64,000 bases of DNA. Source: Halorhabdus amylolytica (GTDB lineage Archaea; Halobacteriota; Halobacteria; Halobacteriales; Haloarculaceae). Below the pieces are notes generated by a model that was given only the letters and a program-made list of their open reading frames with translations, ran no database searches and was not told the origin of the DNA. The stretch spans positions 14,245 to 78,244 of the forward strand of contig NZ_SPQG01000005.1 of assembly GCF_004944975.1 (NCBI RefSeq), read 5' to 3'. Position numbers and translations under genes: made by a program. Below, in pieces: positions 52,083-58,914 of this stretch. Positions within the stretch are counted from its first letter, which is position 1, and each line of letters begins with the position of its first letter.

Positions 52083-53561
52083 TCACCCCACCAGATTACG
52101 GAGACGAGTGACCACGATACCGATCGCGCCGACGATACCACCGATGATTGCCCCGAACGTCGCGGAGATGCCGCCGTCCTGCTGGGGCATCACCGCGCCA
52201 CCGCCACCGGCCTCCTGCATGTTCGTTTTGATCTCGTCCCACTTGTCCTGCGTGTAGCGATGCTCTTCGTGAACGACGATCGTCTGGCCGGGCTGGATCG
52301 TATCGTCGAGGACGACCCGCTGTCCCTCACTGTCGAACTGGGCAGTCCGGCCGACCATCGATCCTAGATTGTCGAACTCAGTATCACCCGCGCCCTCGAT
52401 GTACTCGACAGCCACGTAGCGGTCGCTCGGGTGCTGCTGGGTCTGGGTTAGCTCGAGATCAGCGTGCGAGAGGTCGTACGCCGTCGGCACTTCGAGCCGA
52501 TACCAGTAATCCACGGAGACATCGTAGCCGGGATACTTGTCCGTCTCCGTCGCGTTGATCTCGATGTCTTCTGCCGGGAGGTCAGCCGCTTCGTGCTGCA
52601 CCGGGATCGATAATCCATGCACGATCGCGCTTGAGAACGCATCCCCGAACGTCGACAGCGAGTGGACGTCGTACGGTCCCGTTGGCTCTTCGATGACTTC
52701 GGTTTCGAGTTCGTCATCATCGTCTGAGTCGACCCGTTTCTCACCGAACGTGTACGGTGACATCGCTTCGGCGTTGATCAACGGCATCTGCGTCACGACG
52801 TCACCGTCACTAATCCGGACCTCCAGCGCCTGGATCTCGCTCAGCGTCCCGTCACCGCTACCCTCGACAGTCCGCTGACCCAGTTGGACCTGGAGGACGT
52901 TCCCCTCTCCGGTCGCGTTCGCGAGAACGCCATCGTCCGTCTCCTGCTTGCTCGTATCCAGTAGATCGACAGCGACGTAATCGCCGTCAGCGTCTTCGAC
53001 GCGTATCTCCGCACTCGCCCCGCTGGCGGCTGTCGTCACGTCCGACGCGATCGATAGGTACCGTTTCTCAGCGTCGCTCGTGATCGAGACATTCGAGTAG
53101 CGGAAGATAGCCGTGTCCCCGCTGGTCATGCCCGTCGCCGAGACCTCGACTGCGTCGACGTTCGATGCTGTCGACGAGTCAGAGATGGATGCTGTTACTC
53201 CGGACGGTTGCTGGCTGACCGTCCACTCGCTTCCATCGAGCGCCGAGGCCGAGTTTTCCGTTTCGTCGCTCTTGCGCGGGAACTTGTTGAAGTCATCGAC
53301 AGCGAGATCAGTCGCCGTTACACCATACGGATTGTCGACCGACTCGTTGACGTCCGCGTTCGGAGCCAAGAGATCCCCCTGGTTCCCCTCGTACGTCAGC
53401 GGATCGTCCCAAGAGAGATTGTACTTCTGGATCGTGTACGACCCCTCGTTGATCGTCGGATTCGCCGCACCGGAGTCAGCAGCGAAGACCGCTGTTGCCG
53501 CGCCAGCCATCGACGAGAGAACGACGACAGCAGCCGCCAGAACAACGAACGATCGTCTCAT
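52083..53561 (-). CDS. Spike-like surface protein (492 aa)
   Basis: Signal peptide (about 1-28, MRRSFVVLAAAVVVLSSMAG then AATAVFAADS), a long acidic beta-rich ectodomain (about 30-440), and a C-terminal transmembrane helix (about 464-484) with the short tail TRLRNLVG. This is the layout of haloarchaeal pleolipovirus spikes of about 500 aa. I cannot show homology. A Gly-rich hinge (EAGGGGAVMPQQDGG) precedes the membrane helix. It is the first large gene of the particle operon, which fits a major surface protein. Confidence 0.78.
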   Translation of the reverse strand: MRRSFVVLAAAVVVLSSMAGAATAVFAADSGAANPTINEGSYTIQKYNLSWDDPLTYEGNQGDLLAPNADVNESVDNPYGVTATDLAVDDFNKFPRKSDETENSASALDGSEWTVSQQPSGVTASISDSSTASNVDAVEVSATGMTSGDTAIFRYSNVSITSDAEKRYLSIASDVTTAASGASAEIRVEDADGDYVAVDLLDTSKQETDDGVLANATGEGNVLQVQLGQRTVEGSGDGTLSEIQALEVRISDGDVVTQMPLINAEAMSPYTFGEKRVDSDDDDELETEVIEEPTGPYDVHSLSTFGDAFSSAIVHGLSIPVQHEAADLPAEDIEINATETDKYPGYDVSVDYWYRLEVPTAYDLSHADLELTQTQQHPSDRYVAVEYIEGAGDTEFDNLGSMVGRTAQFDSEGQRVVLDDTIQPGQTIVVHEEHRYTQDKWDEIKTNMQEAGGGGAVMPQQDGGISATFGAIIGGIVGAIGIVVTRLRNLVG

Positions 53562-53707
53562 CGATCGCCTCCCTTGTGCGTGGTTGTGGATTCAGTACGC
53601 GATTCGTGAGTTGTGGAATACATCGGTGAACTGTCTGAAAATCCCCGTTTGCCGGCTGGAGAATGCCGTGTTTGATACTGCCGAGACTCCCGAGATCGAC
53701 CAGTCAC
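53558..53707 (-). CDS. 49-aa basic ORF upstream of the spike-like gene
   Basis: Starts with GTG inside the stop of the preceding ORF, and its TGA overlaps the spike ATG. The product (MTGRSRESRQYQTRHSPAGK and so on) is polar and basic with no helix-breaking pattern. The double 4-bp overlap favours a translated ORF. Confidence 0.45.
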   Translation of the reverse strand: MTGRSRESRQYQTRHSPAGKRGFSDSSPMYSTTHESRTESTTTHKGGDR

Positions 53708-53901
53708 GAGTGAACCAACTCCCGAATCCCGTCGCCGAGCGTCGCGATCGTGATCAGTGTCGCGCGGCCCGCCTCTGATCGCGGCTCACGGGAGACGCCA
53801 CGCAACTCGCTCGCGGACATCTCGTCAGCATCGATACGACCGATATCGTGCCCGTTTTCAGGGTAGTCCGGCCCTGGAAGGCCAGTTCTCGATTGACCCA
53901 T
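53704..53901 (-). CDS. Small protein heading the particle operon (65 aa)
   Basis: Begins MGQSRTGLPGPDYPENGHDI. The end reads AGRATLITIATLGDGIRELV, a weak amphipathic helix. The start at 53901 is preferred because a perfect palindrome (53909-53925) lies just before it. It is probably the first gene of the minus-strand operon. Unrecognised. Confidence 0.55.
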   Translation of the reverse strand: MGQSRTGLPGPDYPENGHDIGRIDADEMSASELRGVSREPRSEAGRATLITIATLGDGIRELVHS

Positions 53902-53908
53902 TGTTGCC

Positions 53909-53925
53909 CCGCGCATTATGCGCGG
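53909..53925. promoter_or_regulatory. Palindrome before the particle operon
   Basis: CCGCGCAT and ATGCGCGG flank a single T. It lies 8 bp upstream of the start at 53901, where a bound repressor would block initiation. Candidate operator. Confidence 0.5.
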
Positions 53926-53972
53926 ACGCGAGGCCATGCCGGACAGATGGTAATAAATCCGAGAAAAATAGC

Positions 53973-54020
53973 TATTGTATACCTATTGTATAGTTATTGA
54001 ATAGGTATTGTATACCTATT
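53973..54020. repeat. 11-bp iteron array
   Basis: Four consecutive 11-bp units at 53973, 53984, 53995 and 54006 (TATTGTATACC, TATTGTATAGT, TATTGAATAGG, TATTGTATACC) and a half unit. Embedded are two inverted repeats, AATAGGTAT/ATACCTATT (54000-54020, perfect) and a one-mismatch version at 53967-53987. AT-rich, helically phased. Either the operator of the particle operon and the AbrB-like gene, or a replication-origin iteron set. Confidence 0.8.
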
Positions 54021-54084
54021 TCCTACCAATATGGATAGGTGTTCACAGGCAATTCTTAATATCAAGGCTACAGATGGATGCACT

Positions 54085-54249
54085 ATGCCACATAAAAACG
54101 CCCTTGCTCGATCCGTGTCCTCTTCAGGAGACAGCTACTCGATTACTCTCCCGAAGGCGTGGGCACGAGATCACGACGTCGACGAAGACTCCGAATTGAA
54201 GATCGCCGAGATGGAGGATGGACGAATCACCTTTGAGATTTTCGAATGA
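54085..54249 (+). CDS. AbrB/SpoVT-type DNA-binding protein
   Basis: A 54-aa protein (MPHKNALARSVSSSGDSYSI then TLPKAWARDHDVDEDSELKI) with the swapped-hairpin AbrB fold expected from the pattern SYSITLPKAWAR. Such small proteins repress their own and neighbouring promoters or act as antitoxins. A TATA-like CTTAATATC lies about 25 bp before the ATG. The 11-bp iterons are further upstream and may be its target. It overlaps the lipoprotein gene by ATGA. Confidence 0.85.
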   Translation: MPHKNALARSVSSSGDSYSITLPKAWARDHDVDEDSELKIAEMEDGRITFEIFE

Positions 54250-54935
54250 ACCGACGAACGTTTCTCTCAACGTCTCTTGTAGGTATTTCTGTCCCAGGAT
54301 GTCTCGAAACAAATAAGAACACAAATAGTAGAACTAGTCAAACTTCTTCGAAAGGATCACCAGTTCAAACAACCAACCATATCTCAGAATCAGACACCGA
54401 ACAAATTGGATCTGGTGAACCAACAGTTCAACCTACGAACTCGGCGACAAATGCAAGATCAGTCCTTAATTTCGGTGAATGGGCTCAAATACGTACTGTT
54501 GGGGTAAGGGTGACATCAGTGAATGAACGTAAAAAAATCCCACTCAATACGACCCGGGAAGATATTGACATCTGGTATGAAGCAGAAGGGAAGTTCATAC
54601 TTGTAGAGTACGTGGTGAAAAGATTAGTTTCTGGGTACTTTGAACCTCCAAATAATTATTTCGGTGTGGTTTATGATGGTCAGAAATGGCAGAATAAACT
54701 CCCTAGTGACGAAGACGCTCAATATGAGAAAAAAGGCACTGTGTCAAATGTCGATTACTATAGTTCCGGATTGAAACGACAGCAGACCATAGCTGACGAA
54801 CTTGACAAAGGGGAAAAAGCAAAAACCTGGTCATGGGTGGCAGTACCGGAATACGTTGATCCGAAATCATGTTCAATCGGATGGTGGTGGTCAGAAGCTG
54901 ACGGCGGGAAATGGCAGGCACTTTGGACTCAGTGA
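54246..54935 (+). CDS. AT-rich lipoprotein gene (foreign composition)
   Basis: A 229-aa protein with signal and lipobox-like MNRRTFLSTSLVGISVPGC. The mature part has a Ser/Thr/Asn-rich linker (about 22-75), then a beta-rich domain (about 80-225) with VEYVVKRLVSGYFEPPNNYF and GWWWSEADGGKWQALWTQ. Basic and polar residues are much commoner than in its neighbours, and GC is clearly lower. No family recognised. A surface lipoprotein carried by a prophage could block superinfection; that is inference. Confidence 0.8.
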   Translation: MNRRTFLSTSLVGISVPGCLETNKNTNSRTSQTSSKGSPVQTTNHISESDTEQIGSGEPTVQPTNSATNARSVLNFGEWAQIRTVGVRVTSVNERKKIPLNTTREDIDIWYEAEGKFILVEYVVKRLVSGYFEPPNNYFGVVYDGQKWQNKLPSDEDAQYEKKGTVSNVDYYSSGLKRQQTIADELDKGEKAKTWSWVAVPEYVDPKSCSIGWWWSEADGGKWQALWTQ

Positions 54936-54936
54936 T

Positions 54937-55371
54937 TCACTTTCCCAGCAACTTCTTGAGAACATAGAACGGCAGTACGATCAGCCACACCAAGAACTTC
55001 AGTCCGACTATCAGAAGCCAAATCATAAATCGAAACGGCATGAGGATCAACGCGCCGATTGGTCCTGTAGAGCCGATTGTGGACGGCCAGCCCGTAGCGA
55101 CTTTCGTCGCGGAGGGGAGGCTATTGACTGCACTTGCAGGCGTGAATTCCGTTGAATTCCCGCTACTTGTACTCTGACCGCTTGACGAGAGATCCCCATT
55201 CAGCGAGTCGGCATCGACTTTGTGCTCGAACTGGTTGCGGACATCGCTGACGTACTGTGGACTACAGTCCAAGCGGTCGGCGATCTCCTCGTTCGTTAAA
55301 TCCGGGTCTTCTACCGCCAGCGTCAGGATGTCCTCCTGGAGGCCGGTCAGATCGACTTCGACGTTCGGCAT
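54937..55371 (-). CDS. Helix-turn-helix protein with C-terminal membrane helix
   Basis: A 144-aa protein. The N-terminal 50 residues form a HTH (LQEDILTLAVEDPDLTNEEI then ADRLDCSPQYVSDVRNQFE). A Ser-rich linker follows, and a hydrophobic C-terminus (about 105-140) reads MPFRFMIWLLIVGLKFLVWL and LPFYVLKKLLGK. Membrane-attached DNA binding is the simplest reading. It lies after the DUF2188-like gene with a 3-bp gap. Confidence 0.8.
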   Translation of the reverse strand: MPNVEVDLTGLQEDILTLAVEDPDLTNEEIADRLDCSPQYVSDVRNQFEHKVDADSLNGDLSSSGQSTSSGNSTEFTPASAVNSLPSATKVATGWPSTIGSTGPIGALILMPFRFMIWLLIVGLKFLVWLIVLPFYVLKKLLGK

Positions 55372-55374
55372 CGA

Positions 55375-55560
55375 TCAATAATTCCGACGGTCTTGAACAG
55401 TCCCGTCAGCTTTGTGGATGACAAGCGTGTCACCACTGCCCGCCTCACGTTGCCCCGCAGACACGGCCGGACTCTTCTTCCGGTGATTCGAGATGACTGA
55501 GCCCCCTTTCTTCTGGAGTCGCCACTGATTGCCACTTGGAACGACATGGTATTCCGTCAT
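55375..55560 (-). CDS. DUF2188-like small protein
   Basis: A 61-aa protein starting MTEYHVVPSGNQWRLQKKGG. The pattern YHVVPSGNQWRLQKKG, later DTLVIHKADGTVQDRRNY, matches the DUF2188 layout. The usual helical residues between are short of the typical length. The start at 55560 fits a TATA-like ACTTTATG about 30 bp upstream. Possibly stress related or a phage accessory gene. Confidence 0.7.
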   Translation of the reverse strand: MTEYHVVPSGNQWRLQKKGGSVISNHRKKSPAVSAGQREAGSGDTLVIHKADGTVQDRRNY

Positions 55561-55769
55561 ACCCGGCCATCTCACCCGGATTCAACATAAAGTTCTAGGT
55601 TTTACTGAGTTTGTAGAATTCCTCGGATTCACCGCCCATTACGGCAGTTTAGAACTATTTGGTATTCAATATGTTCCGTACCGCCTGTGTTAGCTACGCG
55701 CTGGGACCAATTTCACTTTCATGCTGGTATTCACTCACGGTTTTATATCCCGGCGATGGACGAGAAATC

Positions 55770-56780
55770 GTGATCACAGACGCTCGTGCTTTACGACCGG
55801 AGTTCGTCCCTCAGGACCTGCACCATCGCGACGGTCAGATCGATCATCTCTCGTCGATTCTTGACCCGGTCACCTACGGAGAGCGAGCCGAGGACATCTG
55901 TATCTACGGTCCTTCTGGCTCGGGCAAGACGACGATCGCGAAGTTCGTCCTCAGACTTCTCGAGGCCGAGACGCTCGGCGTGCGCTGGGGCTACGTCAAC
56001 TGCATGGGCGACACCAGTGGCGCGGCCGTCCTGTACGAACTCGCTCGTGAGCTTGGACTCGGTGCTGATCTCCGTCGCGAGGGGTTTTACAGCGGTGTTG
56101 CTCTCGATCGCATCCGCGAGAGCGATGACCAAATCATCGCCGTCTTGGACGAGGTGGACGTCCTCGACGATTCCCAGACGCTCCTCTCTCTATACGAAAT
56201 CCCGAACCTCTCGATCATCACGATCACGATCGACGAATCCGACTGGCTGGCCGAGCTGGACCCGCGCGCTGAATCGCGCTTCCAAAGTGCAGAGTCCGTC
56301 CACTTGGAGTCGTACAGTTTCACCGAGTTAGTCGACATCCTGGAGAGTCGCGTCGAACACGGGCTGATCTCATCTCGCGTCGACGACTCGGCGATCGAAC
56401 GGATTGCCGATCTCGCCGCGGGCGACGCTCGGCACGGGATCGCGTTGCTCCGACGCGCAGCTCGGCACGTCGAAGAGCAGGACATGCGCTCGCTCACGCC
56501 CGCGGTCGTCGACGCGATCGTGGACGAGGCCGAGATGGACATGCGCGAGCGTCGCGTCCGCTCGCTTGGGACCCACCAGCGGATCCTCTTCGAGATCATC
56601 GAAAGCGCTGGCGAGATAAAGAGTGGCGAGCTACACGAGGAGTACGAACGGGAAGCCCAGCACCCGAAAGCGAAGAGTACCCGTCGGAAGTACCTCGCCA
56701 GCCTCCAACGCTACGGGTTGATCGAATCCGAGGGATTCGGCCGCGGGACGGTCTACTGTGCGACATCCACGACGGCGTGA
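55770..56780 (+). CDS. orc: Orc1/Cdc6 replication initiator
   Basis: A 336-aa AAA+ protein. Walker A CIYGPSGSGKTTIAKFVLRL (about 49), Walker B IIAVLDEVDVLDD (about 124), sensor and lid regions, and a C-terminal winged helix (about 260-336, IKSGELHEEYEREAQHPK). The start at GTG 55770 fits a TATA box TTTTATAT at 55741-55748, whereas the longer open frame begins with non-acidic residues. It would bind an origin on the element and load the element's MCM. The 190-bp AT-rich gap upstream is a candidate origin. Confidence 0.93.
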   Translation: MITDARALRPEFVPQDLHHRDGQIDHLSSILDPVTYGERAEDICIYGPSGSGKTTIAKFVLRLLEAETLGVRWGYVNCMGDTSGAAVLYELARELGLGADLRREGFYSGVALDRIRESDDQIIAVLDEVDVLDDSQTLLSLYEIPNLSIITITIDESDWLAELDPRAESRFQSAESVHLESYSFTELVDILESRVEHGLISSRVDDSAIERIADLAAGDARHGIALLRRAARHVEEQDMRSLTPAVVDAIVDEAEMDMRERRVRSLGTHQRILFEIIESAGEIKSGELHEEYEREAQHPKAKSTRRKYLASLQRYGLIESEGFGRGTVYCATSTTA

Positions 56781-57230
56781 TCACGGCGCAGCGGTCGCCG
56801 TATCGCCAGCCTCTGGATCGAACGGGAGGTTGATAGTAAGCTCATCGAACCAGACGACTGGACGCTTGCTCTGGCCGTCTTCCTCGAAGAAGATGATACC
56901 CAGCTGGGCGAGTCGAGTGAGTTCCTCGTGGACGTTCTTCACGTCTCGATCGACGACACGAGCTGCTTCGTTGATACTGGTTGGCTCTTCCCGACGGATC
57001 GCTTCGATGAGATCCAGGACGCGCGGGGTCAGGGTCTCCAGGAGATCGTCGTAGCTGGTGAACGAGAGAGTCGGCGCGGAATCGACCGCATCATCCTGGG
57101 CGAGTGCCTCAAGATCCTCCGTGACGTCATCATGGAACTCACTCGACGATTTCACAGTCACGACGAGCGTTGATTCCGCCCGAAGCTGTTCGCGTTCCAT
57201 CGGGTGCAACGGCGGCGTAGTATCGTTCAT
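56781..57230 (-). CDS. TumA-like winged-helix antitoxin (HVO_A0114 type)
   Basis: A 149-aa protein with a winged helix (about 65-125: TPRVLDLIEAIRREEPTSIN and EAARVVDRDVKNVHEELTRLAQLGI) ending in LTINLPFDP. It is the paralogue of the 27260-27664 protein. It sits 21 bp after the TumE-like toxin gene, so the pair is toxin first, antitoxin second. Antitoxin of the TumE/TumA type is inferred from partner and fold. ATG 57230 preferred over GTG 57239. It abuts orc with a 0-bp gap, convergent. Confidence 0.85.
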   Translation of the reverse strand: MNDTTPPLHPMEREQLRAESTLVVTVKSSSEFHDDVTEDLEALAQDDAVDSAPTLSFTSYDDLLETLTPRVLDLIEAIRREEPTSINEAARVVDRDVKNVHEELTRLAQLGIIFFEEDGQSKRPVVWFDELTINLPFDPEAGDTATAAP

Positions 57231-57251
57231 GGGTATCACCGTATCGTGGTC

Positions 57252-57596
57252 TCAATCGACCTCGAACTCGGATTTCGGGATCTCGCTCCAGAACCGTTCC
57301 CAGAGTTCGACCATCCCGGGGAATTCGATGATCTCTGGATCAGGGTCCGGTGCGACGTGCAGTTCGTGTCCTTTCGTATCCTCGTGTGAGTTGTCGTACC
57401 GACGGATCGTGCCGTCGGCGAGCGTCCGGGGTGGGTCCGGCTCCGTCGCACCGTAGTGGAGCTTATAGGCCCACCCGGACGAGTACGTGTCCCGATCGGT
57501 CCGCATGCAGAACACACGGACGAGCGTTCCATCGGGATACTTCTCCACCTTGCTCACACCATCGAGATCATCGCCGGTCCACGAGACCATCCTCAT
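57252..57596 (-). CDS. TumE-type (DUF6516) toxin
   Basis: A 114-aa protein with DGTIRRYDNSHEDTKGHELHV (about 66-86), containing the conserved RYDNSH motif of the TumE family. TumE toxins are thought to act on RNA, and the partner is a winged-helix antitoxin, which lies directly downstream. The N-terminal half (YPDGTLVRVFCMRTDRDTYS) is the beta scaffold. Start ATG 57596 lies right after two operator boxes that flank a TATA box. It probably stabilises the element or acts in phage defence. Confidence 0.82.
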   Translation of the reverse strand: MRMVSWTGDDLDGVSKVEKYPDGTLVRVFCMRTDRDTYSSGWAYKLHYGATEPDPPRTLADGTIRRYDNSHEDTKGHELHVAPDPDPEIIEFPGMVELWERFWSEIPKSEFEVD

Positions 57597-57599
57597 CTA

Positions 57600-57644
57600 T
57601 TGGTCTATGGGCCAACGGTATAATACTATTGGTCAGTAAGCCAA
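57600..57644 (-). promoter_or_regulatory. Operator pair flanking the TumE/TumA promoter
   Basis: TTGGTCTATGGGCCAA (57600-57615) and TTGGTCAGTAAGCCAA (57629-57644), each 16 bp with TTGG/CCAA ends. Between them on the minus strand lies TAGTATTATACC, a TATA box about 25 bp before the ATG at 57596. Architecture fits toxin-antitoxin autoregulation. Confidence 0.65.
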
Positions 57645-57920
57645 CGGCGAAAACAACTCAGACGGTTCGGTCGAGACGTTCGACGCCGGGTCGATGCCCA
57701 GCTCTTCGAGATCATCCTGGCTCGGAGGGGTTCCCTCGCCGTCGATCCCGGCCAAGGCTTCGTCGAGGTTTTCGAGTGCTGCTTCTCGGGTCGAGCCCTG
57801 CGACGTGACGCCGGTCGAGACCTCTTCGGCGATCCAGACGTCCGCGTCTTCACCCCGGCGAAGCGTGATCTCGACGGGGGTGTTGTGATTGCCACCCCGT
57901 CGATCGACGTCCGAACTCAT
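57633..57920 (-). CDS. hicB: HicB-family antitoxin without a visible HicA
   Basis: A 95-aa protein. The partial RNase-H-like HicB fold is seen in VEITLRRGEDADVWIAEEVS and TGVTSQGSTREAALENLDEA. A tail of 25 residues follows. HicB usually pairs with a HicA toxin of about 60-80 aa; none is adjacent here on either side. Start at 57920 is favoured by the operator palindrome between it and an AT-rich box; ATG 57947 is an alternative. The stop lies inside the TumE operator region. Confidence 0.82.
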   Translation of the reverse strand: MSSDVDRRGGNHNTPVEITLRRGEDADVWIAEEVSTGVTSQGSTREAALENLDEALAGIDGEGTPPSQDDLEELGIDPASNVSTEPSELFSPLAY

Positions 57921-57925
57921 AGCTA

Positions 57926-57940
57926 AACCAATAGTTGGTT
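57926..57940. promoter_or_regulatory. Palindrome before the HicB gene
   Basis: AACCAATAGTTGGTT: AACCAA and TTGGTT around TAG, a 6-bp perfect inverted repeat. It lies between a TATA-like CTTATG (minus strand, 57950-57945) and the start at 57920. It shares the CCAA/TTGG core with the TumE operators, which hints at a common or related repressor. Confidence 0.6.
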
Positions 57941-57995
57941 GACGCATAAGGTTTGTCCGCCTGCGTCGTCGCGTCGCGAACCCAGATATTCGCGT

Positions 57996-58147
57996 TTCCG
58001 TTCGCTTTCCGTTCGCGAGAAAACCGCCAGACGGCAGTACTTCCGTTCACTTCCGTTCGTCTTCCGTTCATTCGGTGATTTCGAGAGTTTCAGACGGATC
58101 TCGCTGTCGATTCTGACCGCAAAATCGGCCGTCTTTGACTTCCGTTC
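57996..58147. repeat. TTCCGTTC direct-repeat array
   Basis: Six exact copies of TTCCGTTC at 57996, 58007, 58041, 58051, 58062 and 58140. Spacing is 11, 34, 10, 11 and 78 bp, so two clusters are helically phased. They lie in the gap between HicB and the 91-aa gene, upstream of the latter. Candidate operator or iteron set. Confidence 0.75.
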
Positions 58148-58193
58148 GCGGGGGTGCATTAGCGCCTTTACAAGACGCTGTCTCCCTCCGCGT

Positions 58194-58469
58194 ATGCAGC
58201 GCTCGACGAAGCGACCTGACCGTATCGAGACCGAGAAAGTCGCTGGCGAGAAGACGAAACTCCGGATCTGGCACTCGGATCCCGAGTATCAAGCCCGGAT
58301 CGAGGTCGAGCGCGAGGAGAAATGGCAGTTCGGGATCGACGAGGAGAGCGTCGCGACGCTCCTCTCATCGACTACCGAGAGAGATGACCTTGCTGGCGAG
58401 CCGGAGATCCCCGATTGGCTCTCCCAATCGCTCGCTGAGATGGGTATCCAGGGGGTCGAATCGGCGTGA
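58194..58469 (+). CDS. Hypothetical protein (91 aa)
   Basis: MQRSTKRPDRIETEKVAGEK followed by TKLRIWHSDPEYQARIEVER, then the helix EESVATLLSSTTERDDLAGE. Charged and mostly helical. The upstream longer frame is built from the repeat array and is discarded. A role in element control is possible because of the repeats upstream; no family recognised. Confidence 0.62.
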   Translation: MQRSTKRPDRIETEKVAGEKTKLRIWHSDPEYQARIEVEREEKWQFGIDEESVATLLSSTTERDDLAGEPEIPDWLSQSLAEMGIQGVESA

Positions 58470-58495
58470 TCGTCACGAACACTCGCCAAAATATC

Positions 58496-58804
58496 TCAGG
58501 ACGAGAGTTCGTCTTCCAGAAACTCGCCGAAATCGTCGACAGAATCGTATTTATCCCGGTACTCAACAGCAAGTCGGCCGAGATCAGTGATCTCATAGAG
58601 GCCCGAGTTCTCGGCCGGCCCGACTTTGCGAACCAAGTCGTAGTCCTCAAGCTGAGGCAGTCTCACGTTCACATGCGATCGGCTTTTGTCGATTTCCTTC
58701 CCAATGTTTACGGCCACGTTTCGGCCGTCTTGGAGGCATTCGAGGATGAGGAAATCAGTAGGGCGCTGAAGCTTCACGTCTGTGGTCTTATCGGTCACAG
58801 TCAC
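58496..58804 (-). CDS. PhiH1-repressor-like winged-helix protein
   Basis: A 102-aa protein. The winged helix is at about 12-78: PTDFLILECLQDGRNVAVNI and GKEIDKSRSHVNVRLPQLED then YDLVRKVGPAENSGLYEITD, the layout of halophage phiH1-type repressors. The tail is acidic. It is divergent from the integrase operon and would control lysogeny or integration. GTG start (58804); GTG 58798 is also possible. The TATA-like AAGTATGAAG is about 20-25 bp upstream on the minus strand. Confidence 0.8.
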   Translation of the reverse strand: MTVTDKTTDVKLQRPTDFLILECLQDGRNVAVNIGKEIDKSRSHVNVRLPQLEDYDLVRKVGPAENSGLYEITDLGRLAVEYRDKYDSVDDFGEFLEDELSS

Positions 58805-58837
58805 AGCCTCCGTCCTTCATACTTCTTACAAGAGATG

Positions 58838-58881
58838 GTAATTACTAAAAGTTGCATGGTATGGCTGTTACCAGCGGTAAC
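58838..58881. promoter_or_regulatory. Palindromes in the divergent control region
   Basis: GTAATTAC (58838-58845, perfect) and GTTACC/GGTAAC with a 3-nt spacer (58867-58881). Both lie between the repressor and the integrase operon, so they are candidate repressor sites. Confidence 0.5.
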
Positions 58882-58914
58882 TATTTGTGGTTGGAGTAAG
58901 CATCGGCTAGGCGA

